Source of the DNA: Clostridium porci
Lineage (GTDB): Bacteria; Bacillota; Clostridia; Lachnospirales; Lachnospiraceae
Direction: 5' to 3'
Length of the DNA stretch: 64,000 nucleotides
Assembly (NCBI RefSeq): GCF_009696375.1
Contig: NZ_VUMD01000010.1
Coordinates: forward strand, 82,786-146,785
Below, in pieces: positions 35,036-43,011 of this stretch. Below the pieces are notes generated by a model that worked only from the letters and a program-made list of their open reading frames with translations, was not told the origin of the DNA and searched no databases. The position numbers and the translations under genes are program-made. Positions within the stretch are counted from its first letter, which is position 1, and each line of letters opens with the position of its first letter.

Positions 35036-36337
35036 TCAGCCTGTAATATTCTCCATAAGCCCCAGGACTTCTTCATATGAAAAGCGTTCCCATATTTCCT
35101 GCTTCAAAAATGCATTTATGGAATCTATTTTGGATACTGCCTCATCCAGAGCCGCATTGTTTCCCTTTTTATAAGCGCCTATGGATATCAGATCCGCGTT
35201 TTTTTGGTAAATGCTCAGAAGATTCCGCAATCTGGAGGCGGTTCTCTGATGCTCCCGTGAGACGATTTCCACCATAAGTCTGGATATACTGGCTCCTATA
35301 TCAATGGCGGGAAAATGATTTTCATTTGCCAGCTGCCTGCTAAGAACAATGTGCCCGTCTAAAATACCTCTTACCGTGTCAGCGATAGGCTCATTGGTGT
35401 CATCTCCTTCCACCAGTACGGTATAGACACCGGTAATCGATCCTTTATCAAAGTTTCCGCTGCGCTCCAGCAGCTTGGGAAATTCCGCATAGATGGAAGG
35501 CGTGTACCCTCTCGCAATGGGAGGCTCTCCGATTGCCAGCCCTATTTCTCTTTGAGCCATGGCATATCTGGTAAGGGAATCCATCATCAGAAGCACATCG
35601 CAGCCCTGATCCCTGAAATACTCCGCAATGGTAGTAGCTACTAAAGGACATTTCATCCGCAGCATAGCAGGCTGGTCGGAGGTAGCCACCACCAGAACGG
35701 ATCGTTTCATTCCCTCCTCTCCCAGATCCTTCTGGACAAATTCCAGAACCTCTCTTCCACGCTCGCCCACCAAAGCGATTACATTGATGTCCGCCTTAAC
35801 ATTCTTGGCAATCATCCCCATAAGTGTACTTTTTCCAACTCCCGAACCGGAAAAGATACCGATTCTCTGTCCCTTTCCTATGGTATTAAGACCGTCAATG
35901 GCCTTGATGCCAAACTCCAGGCGTTCCCTGATAGGGGGCCTGCTTAAAGGGTTGGTATAGGGGCTGTTCACGGTGTATGTCCTGGAGGGCTTAAAAACCT
36001 CCTTGCCGTCAATGGGCTCTCCTAAGGCATTAATAATACGCCCCTTCAGAAAATCTCCTACCGGCACCTTCAACCTCCGCCTTGTATTGCGCACAAAGCT
36101 TCCTGATGTAATACCGCTGGTAGCCTCATAGGTCATAAGCTGAATCTTGCCGTTTTTAAAGCCTACCACCTCTGCAGGCATCTGGCGGTTTTGCTCCTCA
36201 TTGTAAATCATTACAATATCTCCGATGCTGGAGCGCCCCCCCGAAGCCTCCATGGACATTCCCACTACGTTCTCAATTTTCCCTATATGGCTGACTGTTT
36301 CGGATTTCATAACCAGCTGCGGTATCTTTTCAAACAT
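35036..36337 (-). CDS. fliI: Flagellar export ATPase FliI
   Basis: This 433-residue protein is an F1-beta-like ATPase. Walker A is in GIFSGSGVGKSTLMG, with VIALVGERGREVLEFVQKDL and CDVLLMMDSLTRYAMAQREI around Walker B. It energises loading of export substrates and forms a complex with FliH and FliJ, which flank it. Confidence 0.96.
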   Translation of the reverse strand: MFEKIPQLVMKSETVSHIGKIENVVGMSMEASGGRSSIGDIVMIYNEEQNRQMPAEVVGFKNGKIQLMTYEATSGITSGSFVRNTRRRLKVPVGDFLKGRIINALGEPIDGKEVFKPSRTYTVNSPYTNPLSRPPIRERLEFGIKAIDGLNTIGKGQRIGIFSGSGVGKSTLMGMIAKNVKADINVIALVGERGREVLEFVQKDLGEEGMKRSVLVVATSDQPAMLRMKCPLVATTIAEYFRDQGCDVLLMMDSLTRYAMAQREIGLAIGEPPIARGYTPSIYAEFPKLLERSGNFDKGSITGVYTVLVEGDDTNEPIADTVRGILDGHIVLSRQLANENHFPAIDIGASISRLMVEIVSREHQRTASRLRNLLSIYQKNADLISIGAYKKGNNAALDEAVSKIDSINAFLKQEIWERFSYEEVLGLMENITG

Positions 36338-36346
36338 AGGCTTCTC

Positions 36347-37174
36347 CTATACCCGTATATTCTCCAGTATGTCTTTGATGTTCTCCATCTGGGTATTCAC
36401 GCTTACATCCACGATTTCATCCGGCATCTCAATGATGCAGTTTCCCTGCTCCTCCTTATCCATCACAATGAATTTTATGTTGTCGGACAGGTGAGACAGC
36501 TCGTCAATCACATCTGCGTCTGCCTTCATCATCATGTCATAGTCAAATTTATCAATATAGATCTTGACCCAGGCTGTCTTTTTCAGCTTTTCCGTGGCAG
36601 CTACAATCATCTGCTTAATAACCTCTCCGCTGGATTTTAAGCTGATATGAATGACCTTCTCCGCCACAGACACGGCACAATCCTTCAGCTCGTCCAGATA
36701 AGCATGCACACAGGCCTCCTTTGCCTCCTCCACCGCCTCCAGGGCTTTTTTTATGTCTTTTTCAAAGCCGCTAAGCCGCTCCTGAAGTCTGGCTTCCGAC
36801 TGGGCTATGGCCTTTTTCTCCCCCTGGAGCAGGCCTTCCTCATAGCCCTTAGCATAACCGGCCTGCCGGGCCCGCTCCTGCTCCTGGCAGGCCAGCTCCT
36901 TTGCCTCCTCCACAATCCTCAGGCGTTCTTTCTCGATCGCTTCAAAAATCGCGTTGGTTTTCTCCTGTATGCGCGCCAGGTTCCATTGCTCCAGAAGCCG
37001 ATGCTCTTCTGGCGTCTGTGAGACAGGCCCTTCTCCTTCGGGGACGGAAGGCAGCTCCTGGGTGCTTTTTTTAATTTCCTTTTTTTGTTCTGTCTCAACG
37101 GGAGGATTGTATTGCCAAATTCCCGGCTCCTTCTCCGGCTCTTTTATGATACGGTTAGACGATAATATCGTCAT
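36347..37174 (-). CDS. fliH: Flagellar assembly protein FliH
   Basis: FliH regulates the FliI ATPase. The 275-residue protein has a Glu/Lys-rich coiled coil with AGYAKGYEEGLLQGEKKAIA (the GxxxG repeats of FliH) and the C-terminal VSVAEKVIHISLKSSGEVIK-like region. I choose ATG 37174, eight bases after GGGAGG, over the GTG at 37183. It overlaps fliG by 20 bases. Confidence 0.88.
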   Translation of the reverse strand: MTILSSNRIIKEPEKEPGIWQYNPPVETEQKKEIKKSTQELPSVPEGEGPVSQTPEEHRLLEQWNLARIQEKTNAIFEAIEKERLRIVEEAKELACQEQERARQAGYAKGYEEGLLQGEKKAIAQSEARLQERLSGFEKDIKKALEAVEEAKEACVHAYLDELKDCAVSVAEKVIHISLKSSGEVIKQMIVAATEKLKKTAWVKIYIDKFDYDMMMKADADVIDELSHLSDNIKFIVMDKEEQGNCIIEMPDEIVDVSVNTQMENIKDILENIRV

Positions 37175-38225
37175 CCCCGTCACCTCCCTTTTGGATGATT
37201 ACCTCACCCTTCTCCTCCAGGTCGCGAATCAGATTAACAATACGCTGCTGCGCTTCCTCCACATCCTTAAGACGCACATTGGTCGTAATTTCCAAATCGT
37301 CCCGTACCGTATCTGCCATACGCTTGGACATATTGGTGAAAAATACGCTCCGCATATCTTCTGCCGCATTTTTCAGCGCGTATACAATATCCTTGGTATC
37401 GCAATCTCTGATAAAACGCTGTACAGAACGGTTGTCCATCCCCAGAATATCCTCGAACACAAACATCTTGTCCTTGATCTCCCTTGCCAGCTCCGGATTG
37501 CGCTTGTCCAGCTCCTCGAAAATCTTCCTCTCACTGCTGCGATCCACATGGTTCATAACATCCGCCACATAGTCCACTCCACCCAGGTTCATATTATCCT
37601 CGCTGGTAATAATTGCAGCAAACTTCCGCTTCATCTCCTCTTCTACGATGCTGATCGCCTCAGGAGACACCCGATCCATACAGGCCATACCCTCCAAAGC
37701 AGCAATCCGCTTCTCATCAGGAAGGTGCTCCAGAATCTGGGCTGCCTGCTCCGCATCCATGTAAGACATGATCAATGCTATCACCTGAGGGCGCTCATTC
37801 TGCAGCAGGGAAAGGAGGGCCTTGGGATCTCCTTTCATAAAGAAGTTAAACGGCTTGGACTGAAGGGTTTTGGATACCTTTTCCAAAAGGTTCCTGGCTG
37901 TAGTTTCTCCAAATGCCTTCTCCAGTACGTTTCTTGCATAATCCAGACCGCCGTCGGTCATCATTTTATGTGTCAGGCAGAGCTTGTAAAATTCATCCAG
38001 CGTCTGCTCCACCTGGACGTTGGTAGTCCGCCCCAGCTTAGCCACCTCATAGGTAAGCTCCTCAATATCTCCCTCATCCAGATACTTGTATATTTGAGAA
38101 GCCCTGTCCGCACCCAGGGATACGATAACAATCGCAGTTTTGCTTCTTGCATCTAAAACCATCTCATTGCCGCCTGTTTCCGGCGCTGTATTATTTTTTT
38201 CGATTAGATTTGCGGTTTCCGCCAT
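37155..38225 (-). CDS. fliG: Flagellar motor switch protein FliG
   Basis: FliG forms the top of the C-ring and contacts the stator. The 356-residue protein has TAIVIVSLGADRASQIYKYL in the N-terminal domain, EHLPDEKRIAALEGMACMDR in the middle, and the charged C-terminal torque helix with IFEELDKRNPELAREIKDKM. The start is ATG 38225, six bases after GGAGG; a longer frame from 38240 begins inside that site. The 3-prime end has a run of Asp residues (GGDGDDDIIV). Confidence 0.95.
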   Translation of the reverse strand: MAETANLIEKNNTAPETGGNEMVLDARSKTAIVIVSLGADRASQIYKYLDEGDIEELTYEVAKLGRTTNVQVEQTLDEFYKLCLTHKMMTDGGLDYARNVLEKAFGETTARNLLEKVSKTLQSKPFNFFMKGDPKALLSLLQNERPQVIALIMSYMDAEQAAQILEHLPDEKRIAALEGMACMDRVSPEAISIVEEEMKRKFAAIITSEDNMNLGGVDYVADVMNHVDRSSERKIFEELDKRNPELAREIKDKMFVFEDILGMDNRSVQRFIRDCDTKDIVYALKNAAEDMRSVFFTNMSKRMADTVRDDLEITTNVRLKDVEEAQQRIVNLIRDLEEKGEVIIQKGGDGDDDIIV

Positions 38226-39903
38226 TGCCATCCTCCTCACTATCTCCCCTGAGCCAGCTTTGAATCAACTTTGCCGCAATCTGTGGATTCTGATCCACAA
38301 ATTCCGCTATATTCTGCTTCAGCCTCAGGCTGCGCTGCATACGAAGGTTCAGGATTTCCTCGCTTCGGTTAAATTCATCCTCCACAGCATCCTCTTCAAG
38401 CTGAGCCGCGCTTCCTGCCAGGCTTTCTCTCGTTATTTCCTCTCCGCCTGCTTCGGCGCCTTCCTCCAGAAGCTGGTCGTCCGGAAGGAATCCTTCCTCC
38501 GCCGTAGCTGCTAATTCCGCCATACGGGTTTTCCGTCTCTGAAGCAGAAGGAGAATCACGAGCAATAGAATCAACAGTCCTCCCGCGCCCAAAGCAATAT
38601 AGATAGGAAGAAGGCTTGTTGCCTGTGCCGCATCGTTCTGCCCCGCCGGCACAGAATCCGCAAGTTTAGGGGCACGGATAACAGTAATCTTCTGGGCAGC
38701 CGTATCCACCGGTATGCCCGCTGAATTTGCCACCAGATTAACCAAGTCCCTCTCGGCTACCGTCTGGTTATCAGCGGTATTAATGACTACTCCCACCGTA
38801 GTATTCTCCAATACCCCCGGATCGATCTCCCGCTGTTCCTTCAAACTGTTAAACAGCCATTCCCTGGCAGCAGAGCCATTCGTGTAATTTTCCTGAATCT
38901 GTTCCGTTCCATTATTATTCGTATAACGCGGGGTATCCGCATTGGCGTCTGCTCCTACTACGCCTCCGGCAGCCTGATTCGCTCCCGTAGTACTCTCACC
39001 GGAGGTCTCCTCACGCTGAAGCAGACCCGTCTTATCCTGCTCATCAATCTTATCCGGGACGCTGTACTGCGTGCTTTCCTGAATCAACCGCTGCATATTC
39101 AGCGTTCCCTTCACAGACACCGCCACATTTCCCTGACCGTAAAGCTGTTCTAATACTCTCCTTACGTTGCCTGCGATATTACTCTCTACCAGAGTGGTGA
39201 GGCTCGTCATATCCATGGCAGATCCTGTCTCGCTTCCCTCCTCCTGGGTACCCACTTCCATCATGGTAGCCGCGTCAAAAACCGATACATTGGTGAAATT
39301 CATCCCACGAACCGCCTGGGCAATAAGCTGCTTTACCGCTTTTGCCTTGTCAGGAGTAAGGGTGCTGCCGGTTTTCATCGTAATGACAGCAGAAGCAGAA
39401 GCTGACTGCTGTACACCGTCCTCCAGAGCATACTTTTGTCCCTCCCCCTCCGCGATCGTGACCTTTGCATCCTGCACCCCATCAAACACCCGTATGGTAG
39501 CTCCAAGACGCTCCTGCAATTCATACAACGATACCCGCTTCTTGTCCGATTCCGTAGTCATAAGCCCCGAATTGTTCAGATACATATCATATGTAAATCC
39601 GCTCTTCGGATAGCCCTTGCTTAAAAGATTCGCTCTGGCCTGATCCTCCTGCCCCGCAGGAACCCGTATAGTTCCGTCACCGTTATACCGGTAGTCAATC
39701 CCCTCATCCTGAAGAAGGGACGCCACTTCCTGGGCCTCCCCGGCATTCAAGCCTGTAAACAGAGTGCCATAATCTTTATTTTTACTTAAATTAAGAGCAA
39801 TAACAGCAATCAAAGTAATCGCTACAGTACCCGCAGCGATTACTTTGATTATATTTCTTGTTCTGGGAGGCATTTTCAGCCAATTCTCTCTCACGTCCTG
39901 CAT
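38191..39903 (-). CDS. fliF: Flagellar MS-ring protein FliF
   Basis: The 570-residue protein has two membrane helices (near residues 17-40 and 430-455) and the periplasmic-type YscJ/FliF domain (LFTGLNAGEAQEVASLLQDE, then GYPKSGFTYDMYLNNSGLMT). The C-terminal cytoplasmic tail binds FliG. It overlaps fliG by 35 bases. Confidence 0.95.
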   Translation of the reverse strand: MQDVRENWLKMPPRTRNIIKVIAAGTVAITLIAVIALNLSKNKDYGTLFTGLNAGEAQEVASLLQDEGIDYRYNGDGTIRVPAGQEDQARANLLSKGYPKSGFTYDMYLNNSGLMTTESDKKRVSLYELQERLGATIRVFDGVQDAKVTIAEGEGQKYALEDGVQQSASASAVITMKTGSTLTPDKAKAVKQLIAQAVRGMNFTNVSVFDAATMMEVGTQEEGSETGSAMDMTSLTTLVESNIAGNVRRVLEQLYGQGNVAVSVKGTLNMQRLIQESTQYSVPDKIDEQDKTGLLQREETSGESTTGANQAAGGVVGADANADTPRYTNNNGTEQIQENYTNGSAAREWLFNSLKEQREIDPGVLENTTVGVVINTADNQTVAERDLVNLVANSAGIPVDTAAQKITVIRAPKLADSVPAGQNDAAQATSLLPIYIALGAGGLLILLLVILLLLQRRKTRMAELAATAEEGFLPDDQLLEEGAEAGGEEITRESLAGSAAQLEEDAVEDEFNRSEEILNLRMQRSLRLKQNIAEFVDQNPQIAAKLIQSWLRGDSEEDGNGGNRKSNRKK

Positions 39904-39947
39904 GTTCTTTACCAGCCTTTATCCTTTGTGAATTTTTACAGAGCGGA

Positions 39948-40262
39948 TTATACACTCATTTTCATAAGTTCATTGTAGGATTCCATCGCTTTGTTGCGCA
40001 AAGAAATCAACACATCCAGACTGAGAGCCGCTTTTGCCTCTGCTATAGGAAGGGTATGCGCATCATCTAATTGCCCGGTAGCCAGAAGATACTGTTTATG
40101 CTCTACATCCGCCTGAGATACCTGTACCTGTTCTACCGCATTGCGAAAAACATCAGCAAACAGCCCTGCCTGGCTTTGTCCAGGCAGGACTGCCGTCTTT
40201 TCTTCCTGTATCCCCTCAATGCTTCCCCATTCTCTTATAGGTGTTATAAACAGCGCCTCCAT
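39948..40262 (-). CDS. fliE: Flagellar hook-basal body protein FliE
   Basis: The 104-residue protein ends with the FliE signature HTLPIAEAKAALSLDVLISL, RNKAMESYNELMKMSV. FliE joins the MS-ring to the rod. The start is ATG 40262, with GGAGG seven bases upstream (this site overlaps the alternative ATG at 40280). It follows flgB directly; flgC, usually between them, is elsewhere. Confidence 0.92.
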   Translation of the reverse strand: MEALFITPIREWGSIEGIQEEKTAVLPGQSQAGLFADVFRNAVEQVQVSQADVEHKQYLLATGQLDDAHTLPIAEAKAALSLDVLISLRNKAMESYNELMKMSV

Positions 40263-40314
40263 CGCTTTTCCTCCATTCATCTTTCACTTTTTATGCAATA
40301 CTGTGATACATCTC

Positions 40315-40707
40315 TTAAAATGACTTTGCCGCGCTTCTCAAACGGTTAATATCATTGGATATGGAGCTTACCATAAACTGATATTCATATACCGTACGAA
40401 CCAGCTCCACCTGCTCCTGATCCATATCGACATTATTACCGTCCAATCTGGACGATTCATTCCAGGTGGTATGCAGACTTGCCCGTGTATTGCTGATGGC
40501 ATCGTTCATCCTTCCGCCCTTCATGGTTGTGCTGCCATTAGCGGCAGACAATCTTCTATCCAGCTCGTCCTCAAAGGTCATATACTGCGACTTAAAACCA
40601 GGTGTATCGTTATTTGCTATGTTGTTCAAGGTCACTGTCTGTCTGCCCCACAAAAAGTCCAGTATTTTCTCAGTTAAAGCAATTCCGTTTCCATATACTT
40701 CCGGCAT
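40315..40707 (-). CDS. flgB: Flagellar basal-body rod protein FlgB
   Basis: The N-terminus (TLNNIANNDTPGFKSQYMTF) and the C-terminus (GNNVDMDQEQVELVRTVYEY, QFMVSSISNDINRLRSAAKS) are typical of FlgB. Length is 130 aa. GGGAGG lies upstream of the ATG. It is the first recognisable flagellar structural gene of the operon and lies 39 bases after the 49-codon ORF. Confidence 0.94.
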   Translation of the reverse strand: MPEVYGNGIALTEKILDFLWGRQTVTLNNIANNDTPGFKSQYMTFEDELDRRLSAANGSTTMKGGRMNDAISNTRASLHTTWNESSRLDGNNVDMDQEQVELVRTVYEYQFMVSSISNDINRLRSAAKSF

Positions 40708-40746
40708 TTTCTTCCTCCCATATTCAAGCCACTACAGATAGCCGCC

Positions 40747-40896
40747 TCATTTTCCTCCATTATCTGTGCTCTTTTTCTTCGCATTCCGCTCCGCCACTTC
40801 CGCCATCCTTGCCAAAGCAATCAAATAGACCTGATTCTCTGGAGAAAGCTGTCTAAAAATGGCAGCTGCTTCATTTGTACGACTTGAATTTTCCAT
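40747..40896 (-). CDS. 49-aa protein at the head of the fla/che operon, similar to the tail of the neighbouring XRE regulator
   Basis: This short ORF (ATG 40896, preceded by GGAAGAGGAT, stop at 40747-40749) encodes MENSSRTNEAAAIF followed by RQLSPENQVYLIALARMAEV and a basic end (ERNAKKKSTDNGGK). It is the first gene after the operon promoter. The middle aligns with the C-terminal tail of the XRE regulator at 41393-41746, which reads IFSHLIPETQEYLLLMAKEL; shared positions are I, F, L, P, E, Q, Y, L, A. It has no DNA-binding domain. A small protein sharing the oligomerisation tail of a divergently encoded repressor recalls the SinI/SinR arrangement, so it may be an anti-repressor. That is inference; the similarity is short. 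Confidence 0.6.
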   Translation of the reverse strand: MENSSRTNEAAAIFRQLSPENQVYLIALARMAEVAERNAKKKSTDNGGK

Positions 40897-40945
40897 ATCC
40901 TCTTCCTTATCATTCGTTCGCCATTATTCATTACATTTTTATTAA

Positions 40946-40971
40946 TTTAGTGTTATAATTTTATCACTAAA
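40946..40971. promoter_or_regulatory. 26-bp near-palindromic operator on the fla/che promoter
   Basis: Arms TTTAGTG (40946-40952) and CACTAAA (40965-40971) are perfectly complementary, and 11 of 13 base pairs of the whole palindrome match. It covers the -10 element and part of the spacer of the fla/che promoter, so a bound protein would block transcription. The divergent XRE regulator is the obvious candidate. Confidence 0.65.
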
Positions 40972-40986
40972 CATATATAAAGTCAA
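40958..40986 (-). promoter_or_regulatory. Sigma-A-type promoter of the fla/che operon
   Basis: On the minus strand TTGACT (40981-40986), a 17-base spacer and TAAAAT (40958-40963) form a near-consensus vegetative promoter. It lies about 55 bases before the 49-codon ORF. The operon therefore appears to be vegetatively transcribed, with sigD itself inside it. The rest of the gap (about 40987-41327) is AT-rich and shows nothing else certain. Confidence 0.7.
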
Positions 40987-41327
40987 TATTTCTTTTTTTT
41001 TATCCTTTTTTTCTATAATTATTTTTTATTAATCACGCATCCTCTATTCTTCGGCAAATCGCCATAAATAATCATAATATATATTTTAGTTTTTGTGTTT
41101 TTATACTATAAATACTACGTTTAAGTATGATATAATTAAAAAATATGATTTTAGGATTCTGTTTGAAACGGACAACCTTTTTCTTTTTTAACGTTTTCTT
41201 AACCCGTTGCAAGAGAATTTTACTTAATCTTTTTAATATTATTATTATACATTTTCTTATCACATATTTTTGTTTTAAACAGGCAGTCTAAATAGATGGG
41301 TTCCACAGTTCATTTTTTACCCTTCTA

Positions 41328-41356
41328 TTGCTTTTCAAAGTTTAATGTGCTATTCT
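41328..41356 (+). promoter_or_regulatory. Probable promoter of the XRE regulator
   Basis: TTGCTT, 17 bases, TATTCT on the plus strand lies about 37 bases before the TTG start of the regulator gene. Both elements are near the sigma-A consensus. Confidence 0.5.
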
Positions 41357-41392
41357 TATCTTATTATGCTACCAAGGGGGGTGTAATGCATT

Positions 41393-41746
41393 TTGCTCCA
41401 ACGATTAAAATATATACGCAAAACACTACATTTTAATCAGTCTGATTTTGCCAAATACCTGGGTATAACACAAACGGCCTATTCCATGATAGAAAACGGA
41501 AATCGCCCATTGTCTGAAAAATATATTAAAATTATATGCCTGACCTTTAATGTTTCCGAGGAATGGCTCATAAACGGACGGGGCGAAATGTTTCTCTCAT
41601 CTCCTCATGAAGAAGAATTTATAAGGATATTCAGTCACCTTATCCCGGAAACGCAAGAATATCTTCTGTTAATGGCAAAGGAACTTTTGACTACCCAAAA
41701 CAAGCTTCTCTGTTATACTGTTGCCGAAAAAAAGTCTTCTGATTAA
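41393..41746 (+). CDS. XRE-family transcriptional regulator
   Basis: The 117-residue protein has an N-terminal HTH_3 domain (LKYIRKTLHFNQSDFAKYLG, ITQTAYSMIENGNRPLSEKY) in residues ~5-60, then EEWLINGRGEMFLS and a C-terminal tail with IFSHLIPETQEYLLLMAKEL. The start is TTG at 41393, preceded by AAGGGGGG; the ATG at 41386 is in another frame. It is transcribed away from the fla/che operon and is the nearest regulator to the 26-bp palindrome on that promoter. The tail resembles the 49-aa protein at the head of the operon. The target and signal are unknown. Confidence 0.85.
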   Translation: MLQRLKYIRKTLHFNQSDFAKYLGITQTAYSMIENGNRPLSEKYIKIICLTFNVSEEWLINGRGEMFLSSPHEEEFIRIFSHLIPETQEYLLLMAKELLTTQNKLLCYTVAEKKSSD

Positions 41747-41819
41747 TCACATTTCCAGACTTTATATAATTCTGCTTCGAACAATATTTGCCGGCCGTAA
41801 AGCATATGTTGTGGAAAGT

Positions 41820-41856
41820 AAAAACGCATGAACCAGCAAAGGGCCATGCGTTTTTT
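41820..41856 (+). terminator. Terminator after the XRE regulator
   Basis: AAAAACGCATG (41820-41830) pairs with CATGCGTTTTT (41845-41855), giving an 11-bp stem that ends in a T run. It lies 74 bases after the regulator gene. Confidence 0.85.
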
Positions 41857-41988
41857 ATCTTTCCATATTTATTTAAATCCTGTTTTCCAATAAACATCAC
41901 AAAGAGAACTAATAAATAAAAATGCAGAAATGAACCTTTTCTTATTTTTTGTATATTATATAATGAGAAAGAAAAGAGGATCGGATAT

Positions 41989-42834
41989 ATGAATCGTGCA
42001 GTTTGTAATAATCAGATAGACTATTCTCAGGTTAGCGGAGACAAAGTTTTACCCTTCGTATTTACTCTGAATTTAAATCAATCTGTGTTATATCCAGAAG
42101 AAGGACAAAAACAGAAATTCTGTTATGACGTCCAAGGCGTAGGGCAGGATACATCCAATTATGCGGATTTAAGTCATTTTCTTCTTGGAATTTGCAGCAG
42201 CATTACTCAGAACGATATAGCAGGTATTTCCGTTATCATCAATGGAGAAGCACAGACCGCCGTATGGGGTGAAAATGTAGAAATAAAGACTTCCGATAAG
42301 CCGGATAATCCCTCAGGCTGCGTCGGATTAAAATTTGATTTTCCACTCAATAAAACAGACGGTGAGATGAGCCTATGTATTACTATGGCAGAACCATTTG
42401 CCGTAGGACCGGTGAATGTCTGTTTATTTGGCGGTAATACAACAGCAACCGGACTTATGATTTGTGGACCTGCATGCGGCGGTACAGAATCCTGCGAGTC
42501 CGTATTTTATCAAAAGGAAACCGTCTGCGTACCTGTTATGGTGACACCCTTTGCAAAGCCAGGAACAGTAAAAGCAACCTGTTGCGGCCAGCCCCAGATC
42601 ACTCAGGATGGCAAATGCACAGGCGGCAAAGCCTCCTGTACATTTATTGTCACACAGACCTTGTGCATTGAAATCCCAATTTCATTCGGCGCAGTGATAG
42701 AATCCGGCACTGCCGTCATTCAGTGTAAAGAGGCTAACCAGGAACCATGTAATTGTTCTGACACCGTTTCTGCAAACAGCGTGTTGAATGAATCTGCCAG
42801 CCGAGAGGAACGACGGTTATTTTACCGAAGGTAA
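41989..42834 (+). CDS. Cysteine-rich protein of unknown function
   Basis: The 281-residue protein contains about 18 Cys residues spread along its length, including GPACGGTESC, ATCCGQPQI and EPCNCSDT. It has no signal peptide or membrane helix. The first two thirds look like a beta-rich domain (DISGVSVIINGE-like segments, e.g. IAGISVIINGEAQTAVWGEN, and GCVGLKFDFPL); the last part has CTFIVTQTLCIEIPISFGAV. Such Cys-rich, secretion-signal-free proteins in Clostridia are often spore-surface or coat components, but I recognise no named family here. AAGAGGATCGG precedes the ATG. Confidence 0.7.
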   Translation: MNRAVCNNQIDYSQVSGDKVLPFVFTLNLNQSVLYPEEGQKQKFCYDVQGVGQDTSNYADLSHFLLGICSSITQNDIAGISVIINGEAQTAVWGENVEIKTSDKPDNPSGCVGLKFDFPLNKTDGEMSLCITMAEPFAVGPVNVCLFGGNTTATGLMICGPACGGTESCESVFYQKETVCVPVMVTPFAKPGTVKATCCGQPQITQDGKCTGGKASCTFIVTQTLCIEIPISFGAVIESGTAVIQCKEANQEPCNCSDTVSANSVLNESASREERRLFYRR

Positions 42835-42925
42835 AGGAAGCTGCATGGTTAGGTATGGAACGAATATATAATCACCACCTAGAAAGAAGAAGCTATTATG
42901 ATAAATTGGTAGCATTCGTATACCA

Positions 42926-42977
42926 CAAAGCAAGGGACAGGCAAAGCCTCCGCTCTGCCTGTCCCTCGCTTTGTTCA
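42926..42977. terminator. Convergent terminator
   Basis: A 17-bp stem with one mismatch (CAAAGCAAGGGACAGGC at 42926-42942, complement at 42957-42973) lies between the Cys-rich gene (plus) and the sialidase gene (minus). It could serve both. The T-tract is short. Confidence 0.75.
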
Positions 42978-43011
42978 GACGATCCTCATACAACTTCCAA
43001 AAGTCCTGTTT

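Noticed and set aside
36954..38156. 400-codon plus-strand ORF
   Set aside because: Mirror frame of fliG/fliH, which are unambiguous on the minus strand.
41072..41263. 63-codon minus-strand ORF
   Set aside because: AT-rich, Lys/Ile-rich translation typical of random intergenic sequence.
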